64,000 nt of DNA from Epiperipatus broadwayi (GCA_028023455.1 JAQFVV010006203.1:6356821-6420820), one strand, 5' to 3'. Numbered from the stretch's first letter, positions 13,270 to 27,452 are shown. Notes: generated by a model not told the origin, from the letters alone. Program-made: numbers and translations.

Positions 13270-15680
13270 TCACCATTACACATTTATACTATAGAAATTT
13301 GACAAGTGTTTGAAACAAGAATATTTTGTTTATGAAACATAATTTTAAAAAAAAAGAAAAATAAAAGCATTATTTATTTTAAAAAAATAATCCTAAGCCA
13401 ATCTCTTGTAGTAAAAGAATACCAAACTACCAATGCAAGCATGGAGATTCATGTAGTTGATATTACTAACTTATCTAATGAGTGAAAGTTGTTCACAAAT
13501 ATTTAGTAAGAGAGACTGGTAGTTTCTGTGCTGATGGATAACTGCAATATGGTAAAATTGATTATATATATATACACACTGATAAAAACAAATAAAATAC
13601 TTGAAAATAAAGTATTGTTAATCAATTTAGTAATTGAAATCCAGTATATAAATTTATGCACCGGATTTTTTAAATATATATTAGAAGTACTAAAAAAGGT
13701 CAAAAGAAATTGTATTGAGCAGATTTTACATATTATAGATCATCTATACTCACAGCTTTGTTCATGATAGTAAAATAAAAGCATATAATGCAATACATAG
13801 CTGTTCCAAAAAAATAATAATAGGAGTTACCAATACCAGTATTACAAAAATATCATTTTACTATCAGTTATACTACTGAATTTGATCAACTTTTAGGATT
13901 TTAGTTTAAATATATTTGCAATGTGATAAACTAATTTTTCAAAATGGCTATGAAATTTTAACATTGTGGTATTTTGTTCATGCTCCACTTGTAAGGGAGA
14001 AATTAAATATGTGACACAAACAAAATGTAATTAATTTAAAATCAAATTTTACCTCACCTTATCAAAAACTATAATTATGTCCATTTCTATAATATGTATT
14101 TCAATATACAGCCATAACATATTAAAATTTTTTTCAATGTCTATAATCTTTAATTAGGGTTGCCTTCTTTTTTATATTTTCATGTAATTATTTTTAAATG
14201 TTTGCACTTTCAATGCACTTTTATATTACAAATTATTAAAGTTTATAAGATCTTTCCACTGACTCGTTGTAAATCGAAAGATTTTGCAAGTACTAATGTA
14301 TAATAGGAATTGGGGACTTAATCAGTGAAGTATTGAATAGTTTCACACTCTCAGATCTACCGCTTCAGCTTCATTTATTTATATAGAAAGTAGGTTAAAG
14401 TAAAGAAGGGGTTTCCCTCTTTTCTTCCAATGCATAAGCATGTGGTTAAGACCTGTAGGGGTCCTACCTTCGCATTTTCAACTACACATGCTTTAGGTTT
14501 ATCACCTTAGTAAATATTAAAACAAATATCATAAAACAAAAATTATATATAATTCTCTACAAAAAAGGAAAGAAAATTATGCAAGATTAATCAAGATTGG
14601 TGCATATTTGATGAGTCATTAAGTATCAAATAAACAAATATTCACGTTTATATAGTGATAAGGATTAACAAGATTGATTATTCTTGGCAATATCTTCAAA
14701 TATAGTTTTTTTTTACATTTTTCTTTAATCTCTGTATACAAAAGGAATAAAATTAATTACTTAAAAGTATACTAATATTAGATATATTATTACAAAAATA
14801 TTTTAAATTACAATATATTAAATTATTATTTATATTAAGAACATTTAGATATGATTTTAAAAAGCAGGAATATTTAAATATATGGATATTGGTATTTTTT
14901 TTTTTTTGTATAAACATTAGGGTTTGAAATTTGTTTTGTATGTTAGAAAATGTTAGTTTAGAATCATAATCAGTTTAAATATGTATAAAATTAAAATTTA
15001 TTATGGTTGATATTGATATACTATGAAATGTAATATGATAAAATATTTGCAGATCTCTAATGAAGACTGCAAGTCAGCTGAAATAAAAAATAAAATAAAA
15101 ATTTCTTTAAAAAATGCAAAAAAGAATGGTGAATTTTATTACATCCTATAAAGTTGATGTGAAGAAGAGAAGCTAAACATTGGAGAAAATGGATTAAACT
15201 TGATGTAACCTGATGATGATATGGAGTTGAACAATTAAGAAAAGTAAAACATTTTTACATGAAAGTCTTTATTATTACAACTTCATCCTACTTTGCCTTC
15301 ATTACTATTATTTATATCAATATTTCTACTGATTAAATCCTCAACAATGGTCAAACATATTAATAAATGTGTCCATAATTTTCCTTTTGAATAATTAATT
15401 TCCAACACAAATGAAATTAAACAATTATATAAAAATAAATAAATATTTTTTATAGAACCAGTTTTTGCCCTATGTTAGGACCTTTTCAAAATATACTTTT
15501 CTAATATATGTAACTAATGGGTGCAGTATCTTAATCAGTCCTGGGCATTTTTAGATCATCTTTTCTAAATTTTATTACATTTGTAGAGGATAGAGTGATC
15601 TCTAGAGTTGCCTAACCATATAATTGTTCAAAAGAAAAGCTATTCCAAGTCCAGTTTTATTGATTGTACTGCATTGAGTA
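13270..15680. other. AT-rich non-coding stretch
   Basis: No gene recognised. At about 14,434-14,515 a GC-richer block has short imperfect ends aagcatgtg and cacatgctt facing each other, perhaps a small terminal-inverted-repeat element; too weak to call. Confidence 0.4.
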
Positions 15681-15683
15681 AGA

Positions 15684-15884
15684 TTATAGCAAAATATTCA
15701 ATCCATTAGTATTTTTTTCCATCAACATTTTCTTCATATTATGAACTTTGCATTCTTTAGTTTCTCTTAATAATTTCCTTCTGTAATCAGTTACTGTGAA
15801 TATAATTAAAGGTTGAAATACAGCAGCAAACATGAACAATTCCATTGATATGATTAACGCAGAGCTCATATGATGCTCAGACAT
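15684..15884 (-). other. Unidentified short ORF, possible membrane-protein relic
   Basis: 66 codons on the minus strand with one hydrophobic segment (SALIISMELFMFAAVFQPLI) followed by a basic TDYRRKLLRETKE. This could be a decayed seventh transmembrane segment (QPLII in place of NPxxY) with its tail. No upstream membrane segments are clear. Equally it may be chance. Confidence 0.2.
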
Positions 15885-15889
15885 CTGAT

Positions 15890-18800
15890 GTCAGGCTGAA
15901 TATAACAGTTCCACTTAATTAATCAAACCTTTTTTTTACTTTACCCAGCTGAGAAATGATTCAGGTACCATGAGCTGTTGATTCTATCATTCTGCTGAAA
16001 TGCTCAGTATACATATAGATAATTGATACCATATAAAGGTCATGAAAGTTGAACCCTATACCAATCCTGTGACTAAAAACTGTAATGTAGAAAAAAAAAA
16101 GACAAGATAGAAAAGATTATTCATTGAAATACCTTAGCTTTTAATGTGCCAACATTATATTCTAACCTTTCTCAGATATAATTCATTAATTATTGATTTA
16201 CAAACAATGCTTATTAATTATTGACAATTAACTTCACGTCTTAATGTCATTTTATTATCAGTCTGAGTTCAGCACTAAACACAAATTAGGGTATATATTA
16301 GTAATAATAATTGAATGGTTTATTACTCAGGAGTTATAAGAACTTTGGGCACCAGAAGTGTCAGAAATGGACAAATGGTCTATCCAACCACTACTCTACA
16401 GCAGCACTAAACGATTAAGGGTTAATAGTAACAACAACAATAATAAAATAATCTTAGCAAATTTATGGGACAAAGCTTTTAATAAAATCAAGATCGAAAA
16501 CAAAATGTTTTTTTTAAATAAAAACATATAAATAGTGTATTCTGTACTAACTAATTAAAAATATTAACTTCTAAAAATTTCTAAGAAAATATTAAAGAAA
16601 AATAAATTAACCTTTTTTATTTATAGTTATTGTCATGGTTCAAGACTGGGAAGTCGTTTAATTAAACTCTAATAAAAAGACTATTATGCACTCATATTTC
16701 ACTAATTAAAATTCCTTGTCGTAAGAAAGTGTATCATTATAAACAGCTGAACTTCTTAATAAGAAAGATAACTGAGTACATATGCATAAAAATTTTGGTA
16801 GCAACTTTTTATAAAATATAAGTAAAAAAATAGTTATAATTATGCTATTAAATTTTAAATTCAGCCTAATATATAGTTTGAATTAGATATAAAAATCAAT
16901 ATAAAGAAAATCAAATACTGTAAATGATGTGGTCATACTTGCATAATGATAGGTCATTAATGGCATGGACCCACCCAAGTAAGAACTTAGAGTAACCTTA
17001 ATAATGATATTAATTAAAACCTGAAATATACATTCAATTGTTAATAATAATCGTTACTGTGGGTATATATTTTACATAACCAATTTTGAGTTTAGACAAA
17101 TATACCACTCAAAATATATGCACAATCTAATTTTCCTCACTGACATAGGGTAGTAGCCAAAAATTAGTTTGAAGATTTGTTTAGCAATACTATCTAATGA
17201 CTGTGTGTGCTTATTTATAGAAGAGTCTAGAGTAGAATAAAGAGACTGTATTGTATTATTGCTCTTAATATGTTAAATGTAAACTAGAAGTGATAGGATG
17301 TTCGTTTAGTAGGTACCACCCTTTTCCAAAAAAATGTCTACATTTAGCATGTAAGTGAATCCATTAAAATATATAGTTGATGGCCTAGTATCAGACTTAT
17401 ATAGCTATGTAAAAAATTAGATTGGGTTCCAATTCTTACAATGATTGAAACTTTTAAGTTATTAGCTTGTATGCTGTTGGACCTATATGCCCAATCCATA
17501 ATTTCTCACTGATAAGTCAGTAATTGGGTTGTTTACTGTCAGTTGGTGACAATTGATTACTCGTGTTTAATAAAAGATGTCTAAAATTGAGTGATTATTA
17601 CTTTTAATGCAGATGCTAAATCAGGCAAATTGTCATTACACAGATAAGAAAATAGATATCAAAAGGCAAATAATAAATTTAAAACATGTAGGACATTTTT
17701 GTTAACAATCATTAATAAAATATTGCCTTTTATTTATAACATACTGAAGAAACCATTTGTGTAATCAAAATTTTTATGATTAGAATTATCGTTAGGGTAT
17801 AAGTATCCAGATTATGCAGGTAAATGATGTTTTGTTTACCAGTTTTCATCTTTGACTATCTTTTTAAAAACCAAATGAATGCAAGATGAATTCATACTAT
17901 TTTTCTGTAATTGGAGACTTTCCTTCATGATTATCCTTGTAATTGGTGTTTTAATTAACTATCATTATTTAATAGATGTTAAAATATTATGATTATCATT
18001 CTTTGATTTTCTTCAATAAAATTTCTCTTTTTATCTATATTTTTTCATTGAACAAAAAGGCTCAAAAGCCTATTTATTTAATGGAAACTAACATGCATGT
18101 AATGTAGGACTTTTTAATACTAAATCTTTTATCATCACCCATATTTTACATCTATACAATATAATAATAAATATAAATGCATTCACTACAATTAATTCAT
18201 TTTTAAAGTCTGATTATTATATTTTGCTTTTACAAATTTTCTTCATGCTCCAAAAATGTTTGTGCTTAAATAATATTAATTTGATTTTCTTTTGCCAGTT
18301 AACATCATTTGTAATTTTTATTTCAATTGGAGCCAAAGTTTTCTACATTATTATTTCAGTTTTAATCTTTCTCATTTTCTTATTCATATTTTAATTTTGA
18401 ATATATTTATACACTATATCTTTGATTCCTTGCTTAGCATCCATGATGTAAATGTCAGCATCTGTCATTTGTTTTTCAATGATTACAATCTTAAATCACT
18501 GATGCTTATTCCTTGCATTGATATCCCTTTCACTTTCATTTGATCTCACCACCTGCCCTCTTGCTATATCTTTTTTTAAAATTCTAAACCAACTTCAAAT
18601 TCTCCACACCTTCCCATAGTTACTTTTGAATTATTATATTTAATTTTTAGAAGATTAATTAGTGTATATATAATTTTGAAGTACGGCCACATTACTGTTT
18701 GGTCAATGCTGACAAAAGCCATTTGAAGTCAAGAAATTAAAGATATGTTTTTTAATTTTCTTCTGTATTTTTTGCAGAGAGGTAATAACATCTGTTGTTT

Positions 18801-20340
18801 AATGCTTCTAATCTTGCCAAGTGCAGCTTATTTCCATATTTAATTTTTTTGTCTTTCATTTAAGATCTTTATTATGATTTCCCCCAAAATTCAAGAGTTT
18901 TGTTTTTTTAATATCTCAACAAAACATGAGATTCACTCAGTTAACTTTCAACATCTCACTGGTAATTCACTGTTTCTTTATTCCAGAACCATCTATCGTA
19001 AGCTTAAATAATTAATAGATAGTAGATGATAGTATTATTTAAACTTCCAGGTATTTGCTAATGGATTTAATTAGTGAGAAGTATTGAATTTGCATATACA
19101 CATTCAGCAATTCTCTATTTCTTTTGGGTTTTCCAACAGTTAAATTGTGTTTTCGCTCAGAAATAGAAAAGATAGGATCTCAAACTTCTAATTGACTTTG
19201 TTAAATGATCCATTAAATGAAAACTATTTACATCTTGTTAATTATTTCCAGCAACTCTTTATTAATATATATATGAAAGTTTATCAAGTTCTTTATCTCA
19301 TGCCTAATTACATAAATAGGCATTAAGTTACTATGACCAACCAATAAGATTGTATAAACTTAAGGTTGATAAACAGTACCAACAAAGAATCTTAAAGGAA
19401 TTGGATGAATATATTTTTTAAAAATCCAATTTTAAAGTGAAAATTATTATCTTACTTTCACAATAATCTCTTAAAATTATTGCATCTTAAAAATTACAAA
19501 TCTTTTGCAAAAGTGTTATTAAATATGTTTTAATATGGAGACAATTGGAATTATTTTGTAATATCTTAAGAAAAACAAAAATTAAAAAAATAATTAAATG
19601 GTTTTATTGCTTGGGAATTTATAAGAAGTCTGAGTGCTGGAAATACTAGAATGGGAATTGATCCAAAGACTAGAACACTTCAGAATTTAATAATCTACTA
19701 TTGCACATTTTATTTAATCAGTGAATAATCTTTAAATAGGTTATAGGAACAGGAGATAAGATATAATCCAAAGAAAATCCCAATTGCACTGAAAAATTGT
19801 ATGCTGAAGTAAATTAAAATTTAAAATCATTTTTCAAGATTTGGGATTTTCATCCACTATATATTTAATGCTCCAGATTAGGAAGTAAGACTGTAAATAT
19901 ATATTTTTTATTAATCTCAGTGTCTAATGGATAAAAAAATAAATAAATGAATATGACTATTGTAGAAATCTTAATTTGCAGAATAAGTGTGGAAAAATAT
20001 TTACTATTATTATTTTGACTAAATGAAAAGTAATTAAAAAGCAATTATTTAATTTTTTAAATAAAAATATTGGCTTACAAGCAGATAACTTGCACAAAGT
20101 CAAAATGACCTTTTTAGTGTTTCACTATATAAGGATCTCATGATATTGATAGGATAACCATATATTATGGATAGTATGGAACAGTCTAATATTTTAGTGC
20201 AGTGTACCACTTCAATATATGTCCAAATTCTGTAAATAATACTGAAATTAGAAAATAGTCAATGTAAATTTTGCTAATACCAGTTTGCATACATATGCTA
20301 ATATTTTTCCAAGATCAGAATAGAAATATATTCAATAATT
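15890..20340. other. AT-rich non-coding stretch
   Basis: No gene recognised. Two loosely similar stretches (about 16,318-16,390 and 19,600-19,680, both around a ttataagaa...tct/ttg motif) may be old copies of one repeat. The 83-codon frame at 18,292-18,543 has background composition. Confidence 0.4.
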
Positions 20341-20525
20341 GTGTGGTGCATGTAAGCCAAGGCTCCTCACTAGTGAAGGCCACAAGCCAGAAACTAGTCT
20401 AGGGATATTGTACGAGTAGGCACTAGATAGGTATTTTATGCACATGCCTTCTAGCATACATTGATTACTCTGGTTGGCACAGGATGACACTACTGTATAG
20501 AAAGTTCTGCATTGTTTAATAACAT
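20341..20525 (+). repeat. Family A repeat copy with dead hammerhead motif
   Basis: Shares with the 7.2-7.9 kb foldback the stretch from aaactagtct through gagtaggcactagatag to the end motif near tgtttaataac. The hammerhead region (20,364-20,407) keeps stem II GGC-CACAA-GCC and GAAAC with GUC, but the core reads CUAGUGA instead of CUGAUGA and stem I is mispaired, so the ribozyme should be inactive. Confidence 0.6.
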
Positions 20526-21597
20526 ATATACAACTACTGTAATTTGCAGAAATGTAAGCTTATCACCAGCATTTACACAATAGTGCTGCATGTTGAACAT
20601 TCTCTGAATCTAGTCATGAAAAGCCAAGATGGCGATAATTTCATAAGCCAAATTCCCAGAGAATCCTTTAAATAAACTTACAAATAATGCACAATTCCTT
20701 GTATCACTATCAATTATTAGATAAAAAAAAAACATATAATATGGAGGTCAAATAAATATAATTATTTATGGTTTATATTTTATCCAATATCTTGCAAATT
20801 TATTTAAATGATTCCTTTAGGAATCTAGCTTGTGAATTGTCATAATATATTCAGACTTAATTATTCTGTGAATTATATTATCAGATGTTTATATATTAGA
20901 TAAGTTGTGATTTAGTCATGACTTTATTAAAATTATTAGAATTACATCTGGGAATAAATTGAACTTAATATAGATATATTCTTGTGCTGACAATTTCAAC
21001 ACTTATCTCAGTAGTGTTCATTCATCAGATAAACATTCTAATGAATATTCTACTACTATAAAAGTCAATTCTTTCTTAACTCATTTTAGCATGACTGCTG
21101 ACAATCTGGTTTATATGGATGCCATCAAATGATATTTTTATTTATTTTAAAATTTTTTATCAAACAAAACAAGTTTTTCTGTTTATTTTTCTATTTTATT
21201 AATTTAAAACATTTAAAAAATATATTAAAAATAATAGAGTAAATGTTATAATTTAAGCTTCAATTTTATTAATATTAGATATGGCTTCTAAGAAAACAGC
21301 TCATAAATTTAATGAAAAATTTTTGGGAAAAAATCATTCATTAAAAAAATCAACTTGGATTCAGAGTACAATTTGTAATTCAGCATGTTTTATTTCTGCT
21401 GATGGAAAAAAAATGACAACATACATTCAGTGAGACAGACATAAGCAAGCTATATAGTCAGCAGCAAGTTAAAATATTCTTAAATTTATTCACAAAAAAC
21501 GTTTACCAACAAAGCACTACATGACTCTTGCAAATCTATTTTGTCTATTCCAGTTCTTCCAAGCAGTAGAAGCTTGAATTATCAACAGATAATAGAT

Positions 21598-21787
21598 CAA
21601 TGGTTCTCAATCTGTGGGTCGTGATCCCTTTGAGAGTCGAACAACCCTTTCACAGGCGCTGCCTAAGACCATTGGAAAACAGATATTTGCGATCATCTTA
21701 GGAACCAAGAGACATCTGGTTGGGGGTCACCACAACATGAGGAACTATATTAAAGGGTCGTGGCATTAGGAAGGTTGAGAACTACTG
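21598..21787. mobile_element. SPIN-like non-autonomous hAT element (MITE)
   Basis: 190 bases with terminal inverted repeats caatggttctcaat and, at the other end, ggttgagaactactg. Inside are the blocks known from SPIN (Space Invader) hAT elements: gggtcgtgatccctttg, acaaccctttcacagg, cctaagaccattgg, and gggggtcaccacaacatgag with attaaagggtcgtggcatt. Eight-base flanks taatagat and tgctagat agree at 6 of 8, as expected of an old hAT target duplication. SPIN elements are documented as horizontally transferred among vertebrates and some invertebrates (Rhodnius, Lymnaea, planarians). The identification is from remembered sequence features; a database search would confirm it. Confidence 0.85.
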
Positions 21788-22049
21788 TGCTAGATAGCAA
21801 TGCTTAATAAATCTCTATACCATCTGCACCAAACACATTTGCCTGTTTTTTTTTCCTTTTTCTTTTTGTGATATTATGATAATACTGGCTAAGAAATATA
21901 GATATCTTATGGAAGGAAGTTCTTAGATTCAAAACATTAAGATGTTTTTTAATTTCAGGCTGGTAGTTTGATAAAGTAATAAAAAGGAAAGTAAAAGATA
22001 TCTACTAGAGAAGAAAGGATTTATTTTAAAAAGTCCAGTTGCACTAGAT

Positions 22050-22180
22050 CCAAATCCCAAACTTCCAATTGAGGAGAGTTATAAGTTAGAAACTAATTTG
22101 GGGATATGAATAGGATAGCACCAGATGGAGATTTATTAAACACTAGTATCTGAAATCTATTGATTTTAGGTGAAATAGAT
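22050..22180 (+). repeat. Family A repeat copy, very degenerate
   Basis: Matches the hammerhead part of family A (gttataagttagaaactaa then tttggggatatg), but the core is UUGAGGA and stem III no longer pairs (ACUAAU). Inactive relic; helps to date the family. Confidence 0.5.
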
Positions 22181-22189
22181 TTGCTGCAA

Positions 22190-23530
22190 AAACTTAACCA
22201 TGAAGAAATTAAAGCTTGCTTTAACAAAAGCTATATTTTTATTGTGTATACCACAGCCATTCATTTAGATCAATAGATTGAGTAGCTAAAATAATAAAAT
22301 CATTATTGAAACAAAAATTTTATTGTGCTTAAACTGAAAAACAATTGCAAAAAAAAACAAAAAAACAACAACTGTGCTGTAATCTCTTTAGCAATTAAAG
22401 TATACACTTGATGTTTGATTTATTACTCCATATATTGAAGCCACTATCTTATCACATTAGATATTATGAACCACAACATGAAATTCAAGTTAAAGTTTTG
22501 GAATTAGTTTCCTTTTCCAAAGAAGATCAGGTGATAATTTGAAATTCTATTTTGAAAATATTAGATAACTGACTTCATGACAAACAGGTTATTGTGCAGA
22601 TTACAGTAACTCCAATTTTGGTGACCTGCAGTACAAAAGAAACAATAAATTTTACTATTGCATCATTTATATTATCCCCAATGTCATTTAAACAGCTGCA
22701 GACATGCTTCCAATGAAGATTGATAGTATAATTATTAATATGTATTATCATTTCTAAATTTATATAGATTGAATGAAAACACTAAGGCACGTATAAGAGT
22801 TATAACTGAATATCACTAACTGTTAGGTATTGAAAGAATAAATGATTGACATTATTACCATGAAGACATTTTTTTTGTATTTGAAATTCAAATATTGCTT
22901 TTTATCCTTTCCCCCTAAATTTAGTTCAGTAATTATTAAAAAAAAAAACTTGAAAGAACAAACTGAATATTTTGACTGCTTCTTTCAATATATATAACCA
23001 GTCATTTATAATCTTTCTGATAATCAAAATATTATGCAAGAAAAATCAAACGGACATTGACATTTCAGAAAATGTTATACAAATAAACTTTTTTGTAAAG
23101 ATAGCCAATAACCAGAATAGTGTGGGAAAGAATTTTTGGGTTACAACATTCCAATTGCATTCTTAGAAAAATGGACAAAGCAATTCTTTCAGCTAGAGAA
23201 TTTTGAAAAATATGACAGAAATGGAAGGGATACAGTGACAGATAAGCATTAGATTAAATCTTTTTTGTAACTGATTCTTTTACTATTTTGTTTTATAAAA
23301 TATTTGATGGAATAAAATTGTTTGAAATATGGCATATTTTTGTGTAAATGTTGTTTTAATCATCAGAGTTGCTCAATTTGAGTCAAAAAACTGGTCACCC
23401 TAGTTATAGTTATTAGTGGATTCACTTGTCTTACAAATAATCGGGTGTTCAAATTTAATCCAGATGAACCTTGGAAATTTTTTCTGAAAGCAAATTTAGG
23501 ATTTTTTTAAAGGTAACCATCAAATATTTA
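22190..23530. other. Non-coding stretch
   Basis: No gene recognised; the 64-codon frame at 22,972-23,166 has no domain and background composition. Confidence 0.4.
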
Positions 23531-23535
23531 TTTAA

Positions 23536-24262
23536 TTAGAGAGGATTTCAACTAGACTTTCAACCTCTCTTTAGTCAATCACTCCATCTTAGACAACCAA
23601 TACACATGATCACATACATGCAAAAAATATAAATGATTTCCAATATACATATTTCATGCTGAACTAGCACTTATCGGTTGGTCCAGATCATCATCTCCCA
23701 CACATATATATTATAATCAGTGCTCAGTTTATATTAAGATAGCAAATCTTCAAACTTTAATGGACAGGCTTCAACCTTCTCCACTCCCAACCATCCTTAA
23801 ATCTGATGATGGCATGTTTAAAATCTCTATTTGACAATTTTGTTGTCATACCCATGTTAACCGTAAGTCATTCTGATCACTCACATGCAAGATCTTAAAA
23901 TCATTTAAATATACAGAAAGGGGGTTGGGAAGAATACAGGCTAAATATGTAATATTTTAATACAAGTATATTATCTATAATTTTAAACTAGATGTAAATA
24001 GAGGGAACCTTAAGCCAGACTTTCAAGCTCCCTTTAGTCATCCATTCCATCTTATACAACCAAAACACATGACACACATGTGAAAAAGATGTTTTCCAAT
24101 ATGTATATTTTGTGCTTGACCACGAGTGCTGATTCAGTATGAAATATGTATATTGGAGATCATTTGTCTTTATTGCATATATGTGATCATGTGTATTGGT
24201 TGTATAAGATGAAGTGGATGATTAAAGGGAGCTTGAAAGTTTGCGTTCAAATACTCTCTAAT
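23536..24262. repeat. Family B hammerhead repeat, dimeric locus I
   Basis: Two units start about 460 bases apart (gactttcaacctctcttta near 23,556 and gactttcaagctcccttta near 24,018). The second unit switches into its own reverse complement near 24,120, giving a foldback of about 260 bases. Unit 1 carries on its minus strand the hammerhead region (23,635-23,689) with a good stem II and GAAA, but the core is CCGAUAA, so it is dead. In unit 2 the core has been lost by a small deletion. Confidence 0.65.
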
Positions 24263-24399
24263 TATATTTAGCTTAAAAGTATTGTAGCCTTTGGGTTTGC
24301 CCAAGACTCCATTTTTTGAATTAACTATGCAAGATATGGTTTAATAATAAAAAATTCCTCATGGTTTGGATATTTTTTTTCTTTAATAAACAAAATTTT

Positions 24400-24485
24400 T
24401 AGCCAAGACTAGGTTTGAACCCATATTCATAGGGATTGCATACGTTTTACTTGATAGGCGATCTGAACATTTGTCATTAAAAAAT
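24400..24485 (-). repeat. Possible tRNA-derived SINE fragment
   Basis: On the minus strand a B-box-like gggttcaaacct is preceded by an A-box-like region (about 50 bases before it), the spacing of a tRNA-related promoter. No poly-A tail or target duplication identified. It does not fold as a full tRNA by eye. Confidence 0.3.
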
Positions 24486-24961
24486 TTCTAATCAAAAGAT
24501 TGTTTTATTTAACATTAATTTATGGATCAATTTGGTATTAAAGATATATTTTTAGAAAAGCAAGATTTATACATCATTTAATAGTTGAGTGAAAAGAAGA
24601 AGGGGGATGTGCGACCTGTAAAACTATGTTAGATAGTGATAATGGATGGTCATGGTTTTACACTGATAAGTTATAAATAAATAGTTCGTGATATTAAATT
24701 ATAAAAAAATAATAGTAATAATAATTAAGGATTAGAATATTAAATGGGCTTAATTAATGAATTGTATATGTGCGACAGTGTGTGTGTATTTAATCTAATT
24801 GTGGATTTTAATTATAAAGTTCACAATTAAATAATAATTATTCCTTGTCATGACTTGTGAGGAAATCCTTAAAAAAGAAATTAAGTCATTTTTAATAGTT
24901 TATTATTCGCAGTCAAAATTTAGTTCAAAATTCTGGGTTTGAAGTTGGGCTGCTATATATG

Positions 24962-24963
<2 letters not shown>

Positions 24964-25014
<51 letters not shown>
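24964..25014. repeat. (TTA)n microsatellite
   Basis: About 17 uninterrupted TTA units, lying inside the putative LTR. Confidence 0.97.
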
Positions 25015-25016
<2 letters not shown>

Positions 25017-25140
25017 AAGGAAAAAGTAAAAGGGGGAGAGAGCTTTCTGTTATTTACTCTCTAATGTGGGTTTCACACATGTCGTATTACCCAAGTAAAT
25101 TATCAGTGATTTAAGTGATATATATGACAAAGGAATTTAA

Positions 25141-25194
25141 GTGTAAAATTGGTGATTATCTGTTAAGTGTAAAATTAATTGGTGATTACCTGTT
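25141..25194 (+). repeat. Short direct duplication
   Basis: The motif aagtgtaaaatt followed by ggtgattatctgtt/ggtgattacctgtt occurs twice in a row, period about 30 bases. Confidence 0.8.
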
Positions 25195-26109
25195 AGAATG
25201 CAGATGTGAATTTGGCATGGTTTTTTCAAAAGGGCAAAAGGTTAAGATAACCAGAAAGAAAAAGAAACAAGAGTCAATTAATTAAGAAAACAGACTGACC
25301 AGATCTCAAGGATCAATAAAATGTCATGATGGGGGAGAGCAAGAAACCAAATGCTATAAAAGCTTTGCTATTTTGTGAAAGGGGCACTGTTCTATTTGAA
25401 TCTCTCTTTTGCAAGTTATCTCTTATTGGGTTTATAGAGAAACTTTGCTATAAAGTTTAAAAGAAACATTTCTTTAAAAAAATTGTGTATTGTAAATTAT
25501 TCATTTGTCTCTTGAAACAGCTTTGCCAAATTTAATATTATAAGAAGAAAAGAAAATGTCTCTCGAATAAATTTTTAAGTGGGTACACATTTAATCTCCA
25601 GAAATTAATCAACGGTCACAATTGTCTTGCACTAATTGATGACAAATTGGCAAATGGTAGAATTTAAACCACAGAAAATAAACTCCAAATTTGATTTCAT
25701 ATATAAAGCATTCAATTTGAATATTAAATGAATTTAAAAAAAAAAAAAGACAACAAAAAGTGGACTTATATCTTTAGAAATTTAAACAAGTTCTGTTCAG
25801 CTGTGATCTATGTAAAATCAAAATGAGGAAATCTTTTCAGCAGCATAAAAACTGTATATCTGATGGCATAAAAATTGAACTCTATCACAAGAACTTTTTC
25901 TACATAAAGTCATGTGCTCATACAAACAAATCAAGGAAGAAAAGAAAAAATGGAAACCCGAAACTTGAAGGACACTTCCAAAAACTATATAAGTATATTT
26001 TTTTATTATTCGCTATTCATGTAGAACATTTAATCTAGAAAAAAAAGAGAAAAAGAAAAATAATTTCTTTCTTTATGTTTTATCATATTTAAAATTAATT
26101 CATGTCAAT

Positions 26110-26265
26110 TATAATTGTTGTTATTTTGGGGGTAGAGATATTGATGTCAGATCATTTTGTATGTGTTTATTTTAAATGCTTTTTATTACCATTATCATTT
26201 TGGGGGTAGGTGAAGTTAATATCAAGTCATTCTGTATGTGCCTTATTTTAAATGCTTTACAAACA
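26110..26265 (+). repeat. Two-copy tandem duplication, period 74
   Basis: The blocks ttttgggggta, catt.tgtatgtg and ttattttaaatgcttt recur in the same order about 74 bases apart. Divergent, so an old duplication. Confidence 0.7.
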
Positions 26266-27313
26266 TTTAAAAAAAAATGATGAGATATTATTATTAAGGG
26301 AAATGTTTTGAATGAATTGGATCAGAAGTTATTGTCAAATGCTTAGACTTATTGCTATATTTATAAAGATTGTGTGACTGTTAGGCTAAAACATCATTAT
26401 CCTATAAAAGTGCATGGAAATAGTTTTAAAAATTTAATACACATTTCTTCTTCTTATTATTATCATAAAGTTAAGGCCAGATACAAGCTGATTAATGCTT
26501 GGAAAAATTGTTGGCTCATATCCCAGTGCACTAACTCGCAAGAACATTGTAGATATGAAAGTTTTACTTGTGCAAGTTGAAGTTTCAACATGTATATAAT
26601 CTGGGTGGACAAAGAGTCTCCATCAAGCTAGTGAAGTCGTAGCTCACTAAGATATTTATAGTATATTTATAAAGTATTTAAACACAGTGAAAGAGTTTTT
26701 CCCACTTGATTATTCTCTATACCGTAAGATGATTTCTTTATTGATGGCCAGAGGTAATAGGTACACCTAAGTCTCTTTGGATGACTAGCGATAAAAATCC
26801 TAGCATATCTCAACCTTGGTGAAAAGGTTTTCTCTTATTCGGGTCATGCCTGCCTTATGTTAATGTTTGATATTCCTTACGGGTGTATGAAAGATAGCTA
26901 TTATTAAGCATTATTTATAAATGTCGATACAGGGTCGCAAAACTCAATTTGATGTCAGGATGAATGCAGATAATGTATATGTGATTGGTGTACTTGAATA
27001 TTGTTTTGTTGATCTAGTTTAATTTATTGATTAGAGCCAAGAGTAATACAGTCAATAAATATTAAATTTAAGGGTTAAATAAAACCTAAGAATGTTGTAA
27101 ATGTAAGCTATGCATATATGAAATTATCTAATAAATATTTTCACAGCCAGCTGAGAACTTTGCTGGAAAGGTAATATTATTAAAATATTATTATGGTCAT
27201 AAGAACATGAGTATAGAGTATATGCACGTATGATGATGATTGATCTGGATACCGATTTGTTTGCATTAACTTAGTCCCACCATGCATAAAATATCTCTAT
27301 TGTAAAAATTAGG

Positions 27314-27452
27314 GCAAAGGAATGTTAGATCAAAATGATGAAATAAAGTTAGTAAATTTGCAAAGGAATGTTAGATCAAAATGATGAAATCAAATTAGTA
27401 AATTTGCGAAGGAATGTTAAATTAAAATAGTTAAATGAAATTATTAAATTTT
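27314..27452 (+). repeat. Three-copy tandem repeat, period 46
   Basis: Units start at 27,314, 27,360 and 27,406, each opening gcaaaggaatgtta or gcgaaggaatgtta. The first two are nearly identical, the third diverged. Confidence 0.9.

Larger units (their letters stand above)
24608..25620 (+). repeat. Possible LTR of a Ty3/gypsy-type retroelement
   Basis: Preceded by a purine run (agaagaaggggga, polypurine-tract-like). It starts TGTGCGACC and ends GGTCACA, giving TG...CA ends with a short imperfect inverted repeat. Inside are a TATA-like box (tataaaag, 25,355) and a poly-A signal (aataaa, 25,566), in the order expected for U3-R-U5. No second LTR was found and no gag or pol is readable beside it, so it may be a lone or orphaned LTR. 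The termini are inferred. Confidence 0.4.
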
